From the NCBI RefSeq assembly GCF_013409595.1, contig NZ_JACCBD010000001.1, forward strand, positions 1,364,001 through 1,428,000: DNA of 64,000 nt, given 5' to 3'. Of the stretch, positions 17,263 through 26,684 are shown one piece after another; position 1 is the stretch's first letter, and each line of letters opens with the position of its first letter. Both the position numbers and the translations under genes were made by a program. The DNA comes from Leucobacter aridicollis (GTDB lineage Bacteria; Actinomycetota; Actinomycetes; Actinomycetales; Microbacteriaceae). The notes below the pieces were generated by a model that was given only the letters and a program-made list of their open reading frames with translations, was not told the origin of the DNA and made no database searches.

Positions 17263-18039
17263 ATGTTGCACCCATTCTTCGCGGAGGGGCAGACGCCCCG
17301 CATCTTCGGGCATCGCGGGTATGTGTCGGCCGCGAACGCCGAGCGCGGCATCGCCGAGAACTCGCGCGCCGCACTCGCTGCGGCAGTGGACGCGGGCGCG
17401 GACTACGTCGAGTCCGACTGCCAGCTCACGGCCGACGGCGAGGTCGTGCTGTTCCACGACAGCACCCTCGAACGAACCCTCGGCGACGCCCGGCGGATCT
17501 CGACGGTCACGCACGCGCAGCTCGCCGAGCTCATGGCCGACCGCGGGGGACTCATCACGCTCGCGGAGGCGCTCACCGAGCTCCCGTCAATCAGGCTCAA
17601 CGTCGACATGAAATCCCCGGAGGTCGCGACCCCTGCCGGAACGCTTGTCGGGAGCCTCGCGCCCGACCGGGTGCTCATCAGCAGCTTCTCCGACAGGCTG
17701 CGGCTCGAGGCGCTCGCCGCAGCCGAGGCCGCAGGCTCTCGGCCCGCGGCCGGTGCCGGCCAGAGCGCCATCGTGAAGATCCTCGCGGCGGTGGCGATGC
17801 GGTCGTCCGCGCTCCTCGACCGGGCGTTTGCCGGGATCGACGCGCTGCAGGTTCCCGTCAAACAGGGGCCGGTCAGGGTGCTGAGTCCCGGCCTGCTCCG
17901 CGCGGCGCATGAGCGCGGCGTCGAAGTGCACGTCTGGACCGTCAATGAGGCCGACCAGACGCGCGAGCTCGTGGAGCTCGGCGTGGACGGCATCATCACG
18001 GACCGCACGGACCTCGCGGTCGCGGCGCTTCGCGGGTAG
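17263..18039 (+). CDS. Glycerophosphodiester phosphodiesterase
   Basis: 258 residues with the GDPD motif order FGHRG, ENS, VESDCQL, LFHD and a C-terminal VHVWTVN: metal and catalytic residues of the TIM-barrel family. It hydrolyses glycerophosphodiesters to glycerol-3-phosphate plus alcohol. No signal peptide, so likely cytoplasmic. TAGCAT at 17251-17256 ends six bases before the ATG, suggesting a leaderless mRNA. Its product would feed GlpD (11880-13580). Confidence 0.92.
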   Translation: MLHPFFAEGQTPRIFGHRGYVSAANAERGIAENSRAALAAAVDAGADYVESDCQLTADGEVVLFHDSTLERTLGDARRISTVTHAQLAELMADRGGLITLAEALTELPSIRLNVDMKSPEVATPAGTLVGSLAPDRVLISSFSDRLRLEALAAAEAAGSRPAAGAGQSAIVKILAAVAMRSSALLDRAFAGIDALQVPVKQGPVRVLSPGLLRAAHERGVEVHVWTVNEADQTRELVELGVDGIITDRTDLAVAALRG

Positions 18040-18087
18040 GGGCCGGCGGGGCCCCAGTTAGACCAGGCCCGCACACCTTCTTCGCGT

Positions 18088-18141
18088 GAGCACACCTTCC
18101 TCACGCACTTTAGGGTGTGTTGAGGCGAGGAAAGTGTGCTC
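18088..18141. repeat. Long imperfect inverted repeat between convergent genes
   Basis: Arm 18088-18106 pairs with 18125-18141 (17 pairs with one mismatch and a one-base bulge). The motif GCACACCTTC(T/C)TC recurs as a direct copy at 18071-18086. It lies between the GDPD gene and the Cys-rich gene, so it may be a bidirectional terminator or part of a short RNA. Confidence 0.55.
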
Positions 18142-18171
18142 GGGGGCTTGCGGGCCTTGCCCGTCTCGGGG

Positions 18172-18291
18172 CTACCGGGCGCAGCTGCAGCGGTCAGCGA
18201 CCGCGACGCCCTGCAGCGCGTCTTCAATGTGTTCGCCGCAGCCGGCCCAGGTCGGCTTCGAGCAGTTCTCGCAGGTTACGCGTGCGCACAT
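18172..18291 (-). CDS. Small Cys-rich protein, 39 aa
   Basis: A 39-residue protein with six Cys (2, 7, 10, 18, 35, 37) and one His, in the pattern C-x4-C-x2-C-x7-C then C-x-C at the end. This matches a small protein family common in actinobacteria, thought to bind zinc or another metal; its role is unknown to me. ATG at 18291 has AAAGGA seven bases upstream. It is divergent from the dipeptidase gene, with 153 bases between them. Confidence 0.75.
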   Translation of the reverse strand: MCARVTCENCSKPTWAGCGEHIEDALQGVAVADRCSCAR

Positions 18292-18444
18292 GGTGTGTCC
18301 TTTGTGTGAGTGAATCTGAATGGTGGACGGCGGTGAACACTGTCCGACCACACCATCAAACCAGACGTTCGCATCGATAGGCTTAAGGATTGAAGAGGGC
18401 GAGCCGCGAAGACGCGCGCCGCCACCGGCTACGAAGGAGACCCG

Positions 18445-19845
18445 ATGAGCGACCAGCTCGAAACAGTCATCAAGCAGCACGTTGACACGGCGTTCGAAAC
18501 CACGATCGAGGAGCTGTGCGAACTCGTGCGGATTCCGTCGGTGTCATGGCCAGCGTTCGATCCCGCGCACGTGCAGGAGAGCGCAGAGAAGGTTGCCGAA
18601 CTCATGCGCTCGACCGGCGTCTTCGAGTTCGTCGATATCCGCCGCGCGCCGGTCGCTGGCCAGGAGAACGAGACTGATCCCGAGCTCGGTCAGCCCGCCG
18701 TGATCGCCCGCCGCCCGGCGAAGAACGGCGCCCCGACCGTGCTGCTCTACGCCCACCACGACGTGCAGCCTCCCGGCAAGGAAGAGGAGTGGGACACCCC
18801 GCCGTTCGAGCCGACCGAGCGCAACGGCCGCCTGTATGCACGCGGCGCAGCCGACGACAAGGCGGGCGTGATGGTGCACGTCGCGGCCATCCGCGCGCTC
18901 ATTGAGGCGAAGGGGGCGGACTTCGACCTCGGCCTCGCCGTCTTCATCGAGGGCGAGGAGGAGTGGGCGTCGCAGTCGTTCGCGAACTTCTTGCACGAGA
19001 ACCGTGCGGAGCTCGAGGCAGACGCGATCATCGTCGCCGACTCGGGCAACTGGGACGTCGACACCCCGGCCCTCACCGTCGCACTTCGCGGCGCCGTCGC
19101 GTTCAACGTCCGCATCGAGACGATGGCGCACGCGACCCACTCGGGCATGTTCGGCGGCGCCGTTCCCGACGCGATGCTCGCGGCCGTGAAGCTGCTGGGC
19201 ACCCTGTGGGACGAGGACGGCTCGGTTGCCGTCGAGGGACTCACGAGCGCCGACCTCACCACCCCCGAGTACGACGAGGCGCGGCTGCGCGAAGAATCGG
19301 GTCTGCTCGACGGCGTTTCCCCGATCGGCCGCGGCGAGATCCTGTCGCGCATGTGGGCGCAGCCTGCGATCACCGTGACGGGCATCGACGCGCCGAACAT
19401 CGCGAACGCGTCGAACACCCTCATCCCGAGCGTGCTCGTGCGCATCTCCGCCCGCGTCGCGCCTGGCCAGGACCCGCAGGAGTTCTACGACGCGCTCACT
19501 GGCCACCTCACGAAGCACGCGCCGTTCGGCGCGAAGCTCACCTTCGAGGACCCGGGCCTCGGTCAGGCGTTCAGCGTCGACACATCGGGCCCCGCGGTCG
19601 CGCACATGCGCGCGGCAATGACCGGCGGCTTCGACCGCGAGCCGATCGACATGGGCATCGGCGGCTCGATCCCGTTCATTGCCGACCTTGTCGACGAGTT
19701 CCCCCAGGCGGAGATTCTCGTGACCGGCGTCGAGGATCCTGACGGCCGCCCGCACTCGCCGAACGAGTCGCTGCACCTCGCGTCGTACAAGAATGCCCTC
19801 GCGACCGAGGCGATCTTCCTCGCGCGGATGAACGACGGGCTGTAA
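18445..19845 (+). CDS. M20-family dipeptidase / peptidase
   Basis: A 466-residue co-catalytic zinc peptidase. The metal motifs YAHHDVQP, GAADDKAG, EGEEEW, DSGNWD and C-terminal PHSPNESLHL follow the ArgE/DapE/ACY1 layout, with the dimerisation domain in between. It should hydrolyse dipeptides or N-acyl amino acids. GAAGGAGA precedes the ATG. It ends at a strong bidirectional terminator shared with mscL. The substrate is not determined. Confidence 0.9.
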   Translation: MSDQLETVIKQHVDTAFETTIEELCELVRIPSVSWPAFDPAHVQESAEKVAELMRSTGVFEFVDIRRAPVAGQENETDPELGQPAVIARRPAKNGAPTVLLYAHHDVQPPGKEEEWDTPPFEPTERNGRLYARGAADDKAGVMVHVAAIRALIEAKGADFDLGLAVFIEGEEEWASQSFANFLHENRAELEADAIIVADSGNWDVDTPALTVALRGAVAFNVRIETMAHATHSGMFGGAVPDAMLAAVKLLGTLWDEDGSVAVEGLTSADLTTPEYDEARLREESGLLDGVSPIGRGEILSRMWAQPAITVTGIDAPNIANASNTLIPSVLVRISARVAPGQDPQEFYDALTGHLTKHAPFGAKLTFEDPGLGQAFSVDTSGPAVAHMRAAMTGGFDREPIDMGIGGSIPFIADLVDEFPQAEILVTGVEDPDGRPHSPNESLHLASYKNALATEAIFLARMNDGL

Positions 19846-19867
19846 GCGCCCACACACCCCGACACAA

Positions 19868-19907
19868 CGAGAGGGGCTGGCGGATCGTGATCCACCAGCC
19901 CCTCTCG
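19868..19907. terminator. Bidirectional terminator between dipeptidase and mscL
   Basis: A 13-bp stem, CGAGAGGGGCTGG/CCAGCCCCTCTCG, with an extra GGATC/GATCC inner stem. It lies between two convergent stop codons. Confidence 0.85.
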
Positions 19908-19931
19908 CTGTGTCTGCGCGACGCCCGCGCG

Positions 19932-20393
19932 CTACTCCGCGTGGGCCGGACCCGCGGGGTCAGCCGGCGCTGCGGGTGCGGCGAGGGGAGCGGCAGCCGA
20001 GGCGGCGCCGCCGTTCTGCGCCTTGAGGAGATCGCGGATCTCGCTGAGCAGCTCCTGCTCGGTCTCGACGACGGGCTCTTCCACCGCGGTCGTGGTGCGC
20101 TTGCGGAGCTCGTTCATCGGCATCACGAAGACGAAGTAGACGACCGCAGCGACGATGATGAAGTTGATGAGTGCGCCGACGAGTGCGCCGAACGCGAGGG
20201 TGCCGCCGCCGGGAAGCTCAACCATGAGTGCCGTATCGAGCGAGTCGGCCTTGAAGAACATGCCGATGAGCGGCGTGATGAGTGACGACACGACCTTCTC
20301 GACGACCGCGTTGAACGCTGCACCGATGACAACGGCTACCGCCAGGTCGATGACGTTGCCGCGGAGCAGGAACTCCTTGAACCCTTTGAACAT
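19932..20393 (-). CDS. mscL: Large-conductance mechanosensitive channel
   Basis: 153 residues. MFKGFKEFLLRGNVIDLAVA is the standard MscL N-terminal amphipathic helix and start of TM1; the second TM is INFIIVAAVVYFVFV, and a cytoplasmic helix follows (ELLSEIRDLL). It opens under membrane tension to release solutes. The Ala/Pro-rich C-terminal tail is slightly longer than in E. coli. The start at 20393 has GGGGAAG upstream. Its divergent partner is guaB1, which has no functional link. Confidence 0.95.
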   Translation of the reverse strand: MFKGFKEFLLRGNVIDLAVAVVIGAAFNAVVEKVVSSLITPLIGMFFKADSLDTALMVELPGGGTLAFGALVGALINFIIVAAVVYFVFVMPMNELRKRTTTAVEEPVVETEQELLSEIRDLLKAQNGGAASAAAPLAAPAAPADPAGPAHAE

Positions 20394-20520
20394 GTGCTTC
20401 CCCTTTGCGTGAACCGTGAACCAGTGCAGGTGTTTCGCCCCTAATGTATTGCGAATCGGCGCCGCGCGCGAGCATATCCGCTCCATGTCGTCGTCCCAGC
20501 CACGCGCGCGTCGCCCGGGG

Positions 20521-20526
20521 TACGCT
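20521..20526 (+). promoter_or_regulatory. -10 box of guaB1 (leaderless start)
   Basis: TACGCT lies six bases before the ATG at 20533, so transcription should start at or next to the start codon. Confidence 0.6.
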
Positions 20527-20532
20527 GAGCCT

Positions 20533-22053
20533 ATGGACTTCATCGGTGCCCAGCCCACGCTCGATCTCACCTACTCCGACGTCTTTCTCGTCCCGCGGCG
20601 GTCGGCGGTCGGAAGCCGCCTCGCGGTGGACCTGGCGCCCACCGACGGGACGCCCGCGACGATCCCGCTTGTCTCCGCAAACATGAACTCCGTGACGGGT
20701 CCGCGGCTGGCGGCCGTGCTCGCCCGCCGCGGCGGCCTCGGCGTGCTGCCGCAGGACATGAGCGAGACCGGGCTCGCCGACGCGATCGCGTGGGTGAAGG
20801 CGCAGCCCGTCGGGTTTGACACCCCGATCGTGCTCGGCCCCGAGCAGACCGCGGCGGACGCGCTCCGCCAGGTGCCCGCCGCCGAGGGCCAGGTCGTGGT
20901 GGTAGTCGAGGGCGGCTCGGCCTACGCCGGCGCCTTGCCAGGCGGCTCCGAACCCGGCCAGACGTTCCCCGCCGGCCGGGTTCTCGGGGTTCTTGCGGCG
21001 ACGCGCCTCGCTGAGCTGCCGGGCGACGCGCGGCTGGGGGATCTCGCCTCGGGCCAGGTTCCCGTGCTCGAGCTCCGCGAGCTTGGCGCCGCTGCGCAGG
21101 ATCCCCGTGCGATGTTCGACGCCGTGGACACGGCGCTTGGCGACACTGGCGCCGAGGCCGTCATCATCGCTGAGCAGGGCGCGGTGCGCGGCACGCTGTC
21201 GCGCCGGTCGGCGCTTCGGGCCTCGATCTATCGGCCGGCGCTCGACGCCAGCGGGCGCCTCGCCGTCGCGGTCGCGGTCGGCATCAACGGCGACCCGGCA
21301 GCGCGCGCGAAGGCGCTTGCCACTGCCAGGGCCGACGTGCTCGTCGTCGACACCGCGCACGGCCATCAGGAGGGCATGATCCGCGCCCTGCGAGAGATCT
21401 CGGCGCTCGGGCTCGGCCTGCCGATCGTTGCGGGCAACATCGTTACGGCGGACGGCGTCACCGACCTGGTGGACGCTGGCGCCACGATCCTGAAGGTTGG
21501 CGTCGGGCCCGGCGCGATGTGCACGACGCGCATGATGACCGCGGTGGGACGCCCCCAGTTCTCGGCCGTCCTCGAAACCGCGCAGGCCGCGCGCGAGCTC
21601 GGCGCCCACGTGTGGGCTGACGGCGGCGTCCGTTATCCGCGCGACGTTGCGCTCGCCCTCGCCGCCGGCGCCGGCTCGGTCATGATCGGATCCTGGTTCG
21701 CCGGCACCGCCGAATCGCCCGGCGAGCTGCTCGCCGATGCGAACGGCCGTCAGTACAAGGAATCGTGGGGGATGGCCTCGACGAAGGCGGTGCAGGGGCG
21801 GTTCTCCAGGCTCGACGCGTTCGAGCGCGCACGCAAGGAGCTCTTCGCCGAGGGCATCTCGTCGTCGAAGATCTACCTGGACCCCCAGCGCCCCAGCGTC
21901 GAGGATCTCGTCGACATGATCACCTCTGGCGTGCGCTCGTCGTTCACGTATGCGGGCGCCGCGTCGCTCACCGACTTCCACGTCAATGCGCGCGTCGGCC
22001 TGCAATCGGCCGCCGGCTACGAAGAGGGCAAGGCGCTGCCCGTTTCCTGGTAA
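20533..22053 (+). CDS. guaB1: GuaB1-family IMP dehydrogenase-related protein
   Basis: 506 residues of the IMPDH/GMPR barrel with CBS domains inserted. The catalytic loop GVGPGAMCTTRMMTAVG contains the Cys, and the DVFLVP and VVDTAHGH blocks are conserved. In mycobacteria the GuaB1 branch has been shown to be a CBS-containing GMP reductase rather than an IMP dehydrogenase, so NADPH-dependent conversion of GMP to IMP is the likelier reaction. No ribosome site precedes the ATG, which agrees with leaderless translation. Longer upstream start codons are not supported. Confidence 0.88.
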   Translation: MDFIGAQPTLDLTYSDVFLVPRRSAVGSRLAVDLAPTDGTPATIPLVSANMNSVTGPRLAAVLARRGGLGVLPQDMSETGLADAIAWVKAQPVGFDTPIVLGPEQTAADALRQVPAAEGQVVVVVEGGSAYAGALPGGSEPGQTFPAGRVLGVLAATRLAELPGDARLGDLASGQVPVLELRELGAAAQDPRAMFDAVDTALGDTGAEAVIIAEQGAVRGTLSRRSALRASIYRPALDASGRLAVAVAVGINGDPAARAKALATARADVLVVDTAHGHQEGMIRALREISALGLGLPIVAGNIVTADGVTDLVDAGATILKVGVGPGAMCTTRMMTAVGRPQFSAVLETAQAARELGAHVWADGGVRYPRDVALALAAGAGSVMIGSWFAGTAESPGELLADANGRQYKESWGMASTKAVQGRFSRLDAFERARKELFAEGISSSKIYLDPQRPSVEDLVDMITSGVRSSFTYAGAASLTDFHVNARVGLQSAAGYEEGKALPVSW

Positions 22054-22114
22054 ACGTGCCCGCGGGCGCATGCCCGTTCACTAGACTGTGAAGCTGCAAC
22101 GGTTAGGAGCTTTG

Positions 22115-23542
22115 GTGGAATACATCTCGACCCGCGGCGGGATGGCCCCCGCACCCTTTAGCGCGACGCTGCTCGAAGGGCTTGCGACCGACGGCGGACT
22201 CGCCGTTCCCGAAACGATGCCCGAGATCACGCATGAGCGGATCGAGACCTGGCGCTCACTGAACTACGCCGAGCTCGCCACCGAGATCCTCAGCTTCTTC
22301 GCGACCGACATCCCGGGCCCCGAGCTCGCCGCGATGTGCGAGCGAGCGTACCGCGAGGAGAGCTTCTCGCCCGGGATCGTGCCGCTCACTCCGATCAGCG
22401 ACTCAATCACGCTGCTCGGCCTCTCCGAGGGCCCCACGCTCGCGTTCAAGGACATGGCGATGCAGTTCCTCGGGCAGTCGCTCGAGTACGTCCTGCGCAA
22501 GACCGGGCGCACGCTGAACATCGTTGGCGCGACCTCTGGTGACACCGGCTCCGCGGCCGAGTACGCGCTCCGCGGCAAGGAGGGCGTGTCCGTCTTCATG
22601 CTGTCGCCCCAGGGACGCATGAGCGACTTCCAGCGTGCGCAGATGTACTCGCTCGACGACGCGAACATTCACAACATCGCGGTCGAGGGCGTCTTCGATG
22701 ACTGCCAGAACCTCGTGAAGGCGATCGCGGGCGACCTCGAGTTCAAGCGCGAGTACAGCGTCGGCGCCGTGAACTCGATCAACCTCGGCCGGATCTCGGC
22801 CCAGGTCGTCTACTACTTCTGGGCGTGGCTCCGCGCGAGCGATTCGCTCACTGCCGAGGAACGCGAGACCTTCAAGATCTCGGTCACGGTGCCCTCGGGC
22901 AACTTCGGCAACATCCTCGCGGGGCACTACGCGCGCGAGATGGGCGCACCGATCCGCCGCCTCGTGCTCGCCGCGAACGAGAACAACGTGCTCGACGACT
23001 TCTTCCGGACGGGGATCTACGCGCCGCGCACGTCGGCCGAGACGCACCTCACGTCGAGCCCGTCGATGGACATCTCGAAGGCGTCGAACCTCGAGCGGTT
23101 CATCTTCGATCTGCTCGGGCGCGACCCGGAGCGGCTGAACGCTGCATGGCGCGAGCTCGACGAGACCGGCAGGATCGACCTGAGCGCCGAGCTGCCCCGC
23201 TTCGTCGGCGAGTTCGGCATCCAGAGCGGCACCAGCACCCACGCCGACCGCGTCGCCACGATCCGCTCGGTGCGCGAGGAGAGCGGCGTCACGATCGACC
23301 CGCACACCGCCGACGGTGTGAAGGTCGCCCGCGAGCTGCTCGAGCCCGGCGTCCCCATGCTCGTGCTGGAGACCGCAAAGCCCGAGAAGTTCCCCGAGAT
23401 TGTGCTCGAGGCGACGGGGGAGGCCCCCGGCCTGCCCGCCGACCTCGCGGGCCTGCTTGACCTGCCGCAGCACGTCGTGAAGATGGCGGACGATGAGGCC
23501 GCGCTGCGCGAGTTCATCGCGGATCGGGCACTCCGCGCGTAG
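22115..23542 (+). CDS. thrC: Threonine synthase
   Basis: 475 residues of the long ThrC class (class II, as in E. coli and yeast). YISTRGG at the N-terminus, the PLP lysine in LAFKDMAMQF and TSGDTGSAAEYAL are diagnostic. It converts O-phosphohomoserine to threonine. GTG at 22115 is chosen because TTAGGAG sits six bases upstream; a GTG at 22088 overlaps the TAGACT -10 box and is unlikely. A solitary gene, followed after 38 bases by an AI-2E transporter gene with its own AGGAGGGG. Confidence 0.93.
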   Translation: MEYISTRGGMAPAPFSATLLEGLATDGGLAVPETMPEITHERIETWRSLNYAELATEILSFFATDIPGPELAAMCERAYREESFSPGIVPLTPISDSITLLGLSEGPTLAFKDMAMQFLGQSLEYVLRKTGRTLNIVGATSGDTGSAAEYALRGKEGVSVFMLSPQGRMSDFQRAQMYSLDDANIHNIAVEGVFDDCQNLVKAIAGDLEFKREYSVGAVNSINLGRISAQVVYYFWAWLRASDSLTAEERETFKISVTVPSGNFGNILAGHYAREMGAPIRRLVLAANENNVLDDFFRTGIYAPRTSAETHLTSSPSMDISKASNLERFIFDLLGRDPERLNAAWRELDETGRIDLSAELPRFVGEFGIQSGTSTHADRVATIRSVREESGVTIDPHTADGVKVARELLEPGVPMLVLETAKPEKFPEIVLEATGEAPGLPADLAGLLDLPQHVVKMADDEAALREFIADRALRA

Positions 23543-23580
23543 ACTCCAACCACATGGTCTACGGCTAGGAGGGGTATCCA

Positions 23581-24792
23581 GTGTTCGGACGCCGCACAGA
23601 GCAAGTACTTACCCGACGCATTGTCGAGTTGGAGCGACGGAGCGGCATCCGCGTGCCCTCCGGGGAATCGGGCGGGCAATCGAACCCCGCATCCGAGTCG
23701 CCCGTGGCGCGCTCCCGGGCAGGCGGCGCGTGGGGTGACGGCTTCGGAATGATCGCGACGCGGTCGCTGCAGGTGATCATCGTGCTCGTACTGACCGCGG
23801 CGGTCGTGATCGGGCTCCGAACGCTGAGCACGGTGTTCATCCCGATCCTGCTCGCGCTGATCCTGGCGAGCACGTTCGCGCCGGTTATGCGCTGGCTCCG
23901 CGCCCACAAGCTGCCGTCGGCGCTTGCGACGGTGGTCGTTCTGCTCGGGATCCTGTTGCTGCTCACCGGCGTCGGGTGGCTCATCGTCTGGGCCGTGCAG
24001 GACGAGTGGGATGAGCTCGCCGCGCAGGCACAGAGCGGCTTCGAGCAGGTCGTCGCGTGGGTGCAGACGCTGCCGTTCGCGCCAAGCTCCGAGCAGATCT
24101 CCGAGTGGCAGGACACCGTCATCGACTTCGTGACGAGCTCCCAGTTCGGCTCGGGCGCGCTCGCGGGCGTCGGCGCGATCACGAGCTTCGTCACCGGCCT
24201 CGTGCTCATGATCGTTGTGCTCTTCTTCTTCCTGAAGGACGGCCCGCAGATCTGGCAGTTCCTGCTCCGTCCGTTCCGCGGCGAGGCGCTCGCCCGCGCC
24301 GAGCGCGCTGGCGACAAGACCGTGTCGACCCTCGGCTCCTACGTCCGCGGCACGGCCGCCGTCGCCGCGGTCGACGCGATCGGTATCGGGATCGGCCTCT
24401 TCATCCTGGGCGTCCCGCTCGCGCTGCCGCTCGCCGCGCTCGTGTTCATCCTCGCGTTCATCCCGATCGTCGGTGCGACGGTCGCCGGCATCCTCGCCGC
24501 GCTCGTCGCCCTCGTCGCGAACGGCCCGCTCAGCGCCGTGCTCGTCGTCGGAGTCGTCGTGCTCGTGAACCAGCTCGAGGGCAACTTCCTGCAGCCCGTG
24601 CTCATGGGGCGCGCGCTGAAGCTGCACTCGCTCGTGATCCTGCTCGCACTGACGATCGGCACCGTGCTCAGCGGCGTGCTCGGCGCGGTGCTCGCCGTGC
24701 CGATCGCCGCCGTCGCGTGGGGCATCATCCAGGTGTGGGACGGCCCCAACCTGCCGGCGAAGCCGTTCCGTCCGCGGGAGCGCCAGGCGTAG
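23581..24792 (+). CDS. AI-2E family transporter (membrane protein)
   Basis: 403 residues with about seven or eight hydrophobic segments, in the pattern of the AI-2E/YdiK/PerM family: an N-terminal pair, a large extracytoplasmic loop, then a group including FVTGLVLMIVVLFFFLKDG and the LIFILAFIPIVGA block. Members export small molecules or act as sodium/proton antiporters; the name does not prove autoinducer transport. GTG at 23581 has AGGAGGGG upstream. A polar N-terminal tail of about 50 residues precedes the first membrane helix. Confidence 0.85.
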   Translation: MFGRRTEQVLTRRIVELERRSGIRVPSGESGGQSNPASESPVARSRAGGAWGDGFGMIATRSLQVIIVLVLTAAVVIGLRTLSTVFIPILLALILASTFAPVMRWLRAHKLPSALATVVVLLGILLLLTGVGWLIVWAVQDEWDELAAQAQSGFEQVVAWVQTLPFAPSSEQISEWQDTVIDFVTSSQFGSGALAGVGAITSFVTGLVLMIVVLFFFLKDGPQIWQFLLRPFRGEALARAERAGDKTVSTLGSYVRGTAAVAAVDAIGIGIGLFILGVPLALPLAALVFILAFIPIVGATVAGILAALVALVANGPLSAVLVVGVVVLVNQLEGNFLQPVLMGRALKLHSLVILLALTIGTVLSGVLGAVLAVPIAAVAWGIIQVWDGPNLPAKPFRPRERQA

Positions 24793-24834
24793 ATTTGCCG
24801 GCGCACCTCGCGCCGCCGCACCCGAAAGGACGCC

Positions 24835-25245
24835 ATGCGTTTTCTCCTCAACCTCCTCGCGCAGATCGCACTCGCGGCCGTCGCCCTCGTCGTGATCCAC
24901 TTCGCGCTGCCCGGCGTCACCCTCCACCTCGCCGGCTTCTTCATCGCCCTGGGGGTGTTCACGATCGCGTACGCGATCCTTCGCCCGCTCGTCAGGAAGC
25001 TCGCGCAGCGCTACGCGGAGCCACTGACCGGGGGAGTCGGCCTCATCGCGACGCTGCTCGCGCTGTGGATCGCGACCCTCTTCAAGGGGGGCATTGTCAT
25101 CTCGGGCGTGCAGGCCTGGCTGCTTGCGCCAGCGATCGTGTGGATCATCACCGCGCTCGGCGGCTGGATCGTCGGCAAGTTCGTGATCGACCGCTCGCTC
25201 GAGAAGCGCGATCTGGCGCGGAAGATCGCCCATTCCAAGAAGTAG
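24835..25245 (+). CDS. Phage-holin-family-like small membrane protein
   Basis: 136 residues with three or four hydrophobic segments and a basic C-terminus (KRDLARKIAHSKK). It resembles the holin superfamily IV-type proteins common in bacterial chromosomes; no phage gene is nearby, so a lysis role is unlikely. AAAGGACG precedes the ATG. The gap to the transporter is 42 bases. Confidence 0.7.
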   Translation: MRFLLNLLAQIALAAVALVVIHFALPGVTLHLAGFFIALGVFTIAYAILRPLVRKLAQRYAEPLTGGVGLIATLLALWIATLFKGGIVISGVQAWLLAPAIVWIITALGGWIVGKFVIDRSLEKRDLARKIAHSKK

Positions 25246-25366
25246 CGGCGGCGCAACACGCGCGGGTGCACCGGTTTTGGGGCCTCGATTTGCGCAGCCG
25301 GTGGGTACGTGGGAATATATATGAGTTGTCAACGACGGCCTAGGCCAGAAGGAGACAACAGCGTCC

Positions 25367-25439
25367 GGCCCCATCGTATAGCGGCCTAGTACGCCGCCCT
25401 CTCACGGCGGTAACGCGGGTTCGAATCCCGCTGGGGTCA
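25367..25439 (+). tRNA. tRNA-Glu (CUC anticodon)
   Basis: The acceptor stem GGCCCCA pairs with TGGGGTC. The anticodon loop CTCTCAC sits between CCGCC and GGCGG (anticodon CTC), and the T arm has GGGTTCGAATCCC. Discriminator is A. The CCA end is not encoded. Confidence 0.95.
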
Positions 25440-25447
25440 CCGGAACA

Positions 25448-25475
25448 GAAAGCCTCACCTTCGGGTGAGGCTTTC
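25448..25475 (+). terminator. tRNA-Glu terminator
   Basis: GAAAGCCTCACC-TTCG-GGTGAGGCTTTC: a perfect 12-bp stem with a stable tetraloop and a T-rich run after it. Confidence 0.9.
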
Positions 25476-25561
25476 TTCGTTTGTGCGCAGTGCTGGCCTG
25501 GGGAGGGAGCCCTCGGGAGTATGCTTGAACCACGATTTCAACGCACAACGAGGAGCACGTA

Positions 25562-26623
25562 GTGACCCGCACGATCAAGCTTGCAGTGATTCCAGGCGAC
25601 GGTATTGGGCCGGAGGTGATCGAGCAGGCGAACCGCGTCATCGACGCTGTCGTTGCTGGGGGCGACATTACGATTGAGCGGACCGAGTTTAAGCTCGGCG
25701 CCGAGCGCTTCCTCGAGACCGGCGACACGCTGCCCGAGATCGAGCAGGCCGCGATTGCGAGCCACGACGCGATCCTCTTTGGCGCGGTTGGCGGCGTGCC
25801 CGGCGACGAGCGGCTCCGCTCCGCGAACATCGAGCGCGGCCTGCTGCTGAAGCTTCGCTTCGACTTCGAGCACTACGCGAACGTGCGCCCGTGCGTGCTG
25901 TTCCCGGGCGTCGAATCGACGCTCGCAGACCCCGGCACCGTCGACTTCGTCGTCGTGCGCGAGGGGACCGAGGGGCCGTACGTCGGCAACGGCGGTCGCC
26001 TGCGCCCCGGGACCCCCGCCGAGGTCGCGACCGAGGTGTCGGTGAACACCGCGTTCGGCATCGAACGGGTCGTGCGCTACGCCTTCGAGACCGCCATGGC
26101 GCGTCCGCGCAAGAAGCTCACCTGGGTGCACAAGACCAACGTGCTCGTGCACGCCGGCGCGACCTGGCAGGGCGTCGTCGAGGCCGTGCGCGCGGAGTAC
26201 CCGGAAATCGCCGTAGACTATATGCACGTCGACGCGGCAACGATCCACATGGTGCAAAACCCAGCACAGTTCGACGTGTTGGTCACTGACAACCTCTTTG
26301 GCGACATCCTCACCGACCTTGCGGGCGCCATCGGCGGCGGCATCGGTCTCGCGGCGTCAGGCAACATCAATCCCGACGGCACCTTCCCGAGCATGTTCGA
26401 GCCGGTGCACGGCTCCGCACCGGACATCGCCGGGCAGCAGAAGGCCGACCCAACGGCGGCCATTCTCTCTGCAGGGCTCATGCTCGACCACCTCGGGCTC
26501 GACGCCGAGGCGGAGCGCCTGCGTGCGGCTGTCCGCGCCGATCGCGCGGCAGCGGGTGCGCAGGTCCGCTCGACGGCCGAGGTCGGCGACGCGATCATCG
26601 CGCAGATTCCGGCCCGCGCATAG
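25562..26623 (+). CDS. leuB: 3-isopropylmalate dehydrogenase
   Basis: 353 residues in the isocitrate/isopropylmalate dehydrogenase family. PGDGIGPEV at the start, the NAD-binding HGSAPDIAG (about residues 282-290), and [13 protein letters not shown] are intact. It converts 3-isopropylmalate to 4-methyl-2-oxopentanoate in leucine synthesis. GTG at 25562 has ACGAGGAGCAC upstream. It precedes ilvE by 61 bases and likely forms an operon with it. No leader peptide or T-box is seen. Confidence 0.94.
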   Translation: MTRTIKLAVIPGDGIGPEVIEQANRVIDAVVAGGDITIERTEFKLGAERFLETGDTLPEIEQAAIASHDAILFGAVGGVPGDERLRSANIERGLLLKLRFDFEHYANVRPCVLFPGVESTLADPGTVDFVVVREGTEGPYVGNGGRLRPGTPAEVATEVSVNTAFGIERVVRYAFETAMARPRKKLTWVHKTNVLVHAGATWQGVVEAVRAEYPEIAVDYMHVDAATIHMVQNPAQFDVLVTDNLFGDILTDLAGAIGGGIGLAASGNINPDGTFPSMFEPVHGSAPDIAGQQKADPTAAILSAGLMLDHLGLDAEAERLRAAVRADRAAAGAQVRSTAEVGDAIIAQIPARA

Positions 26624-26684
26624 CTCACGTTCTCGGCCCGCGCCGAACCACTCATGCGTTTCACACTGACCAGAAAGGCGTGTC

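Noticed and set aside
20218..22071. 617-residue minus-strand frame opposite guaB1
   Set aside because: No motif; shadow of guaB1.
24835..25245. Prophage evidence from holin-like protein
   Set aside because: No other phage gene or attachment site nearby; the fold is widespread in chromosomes.
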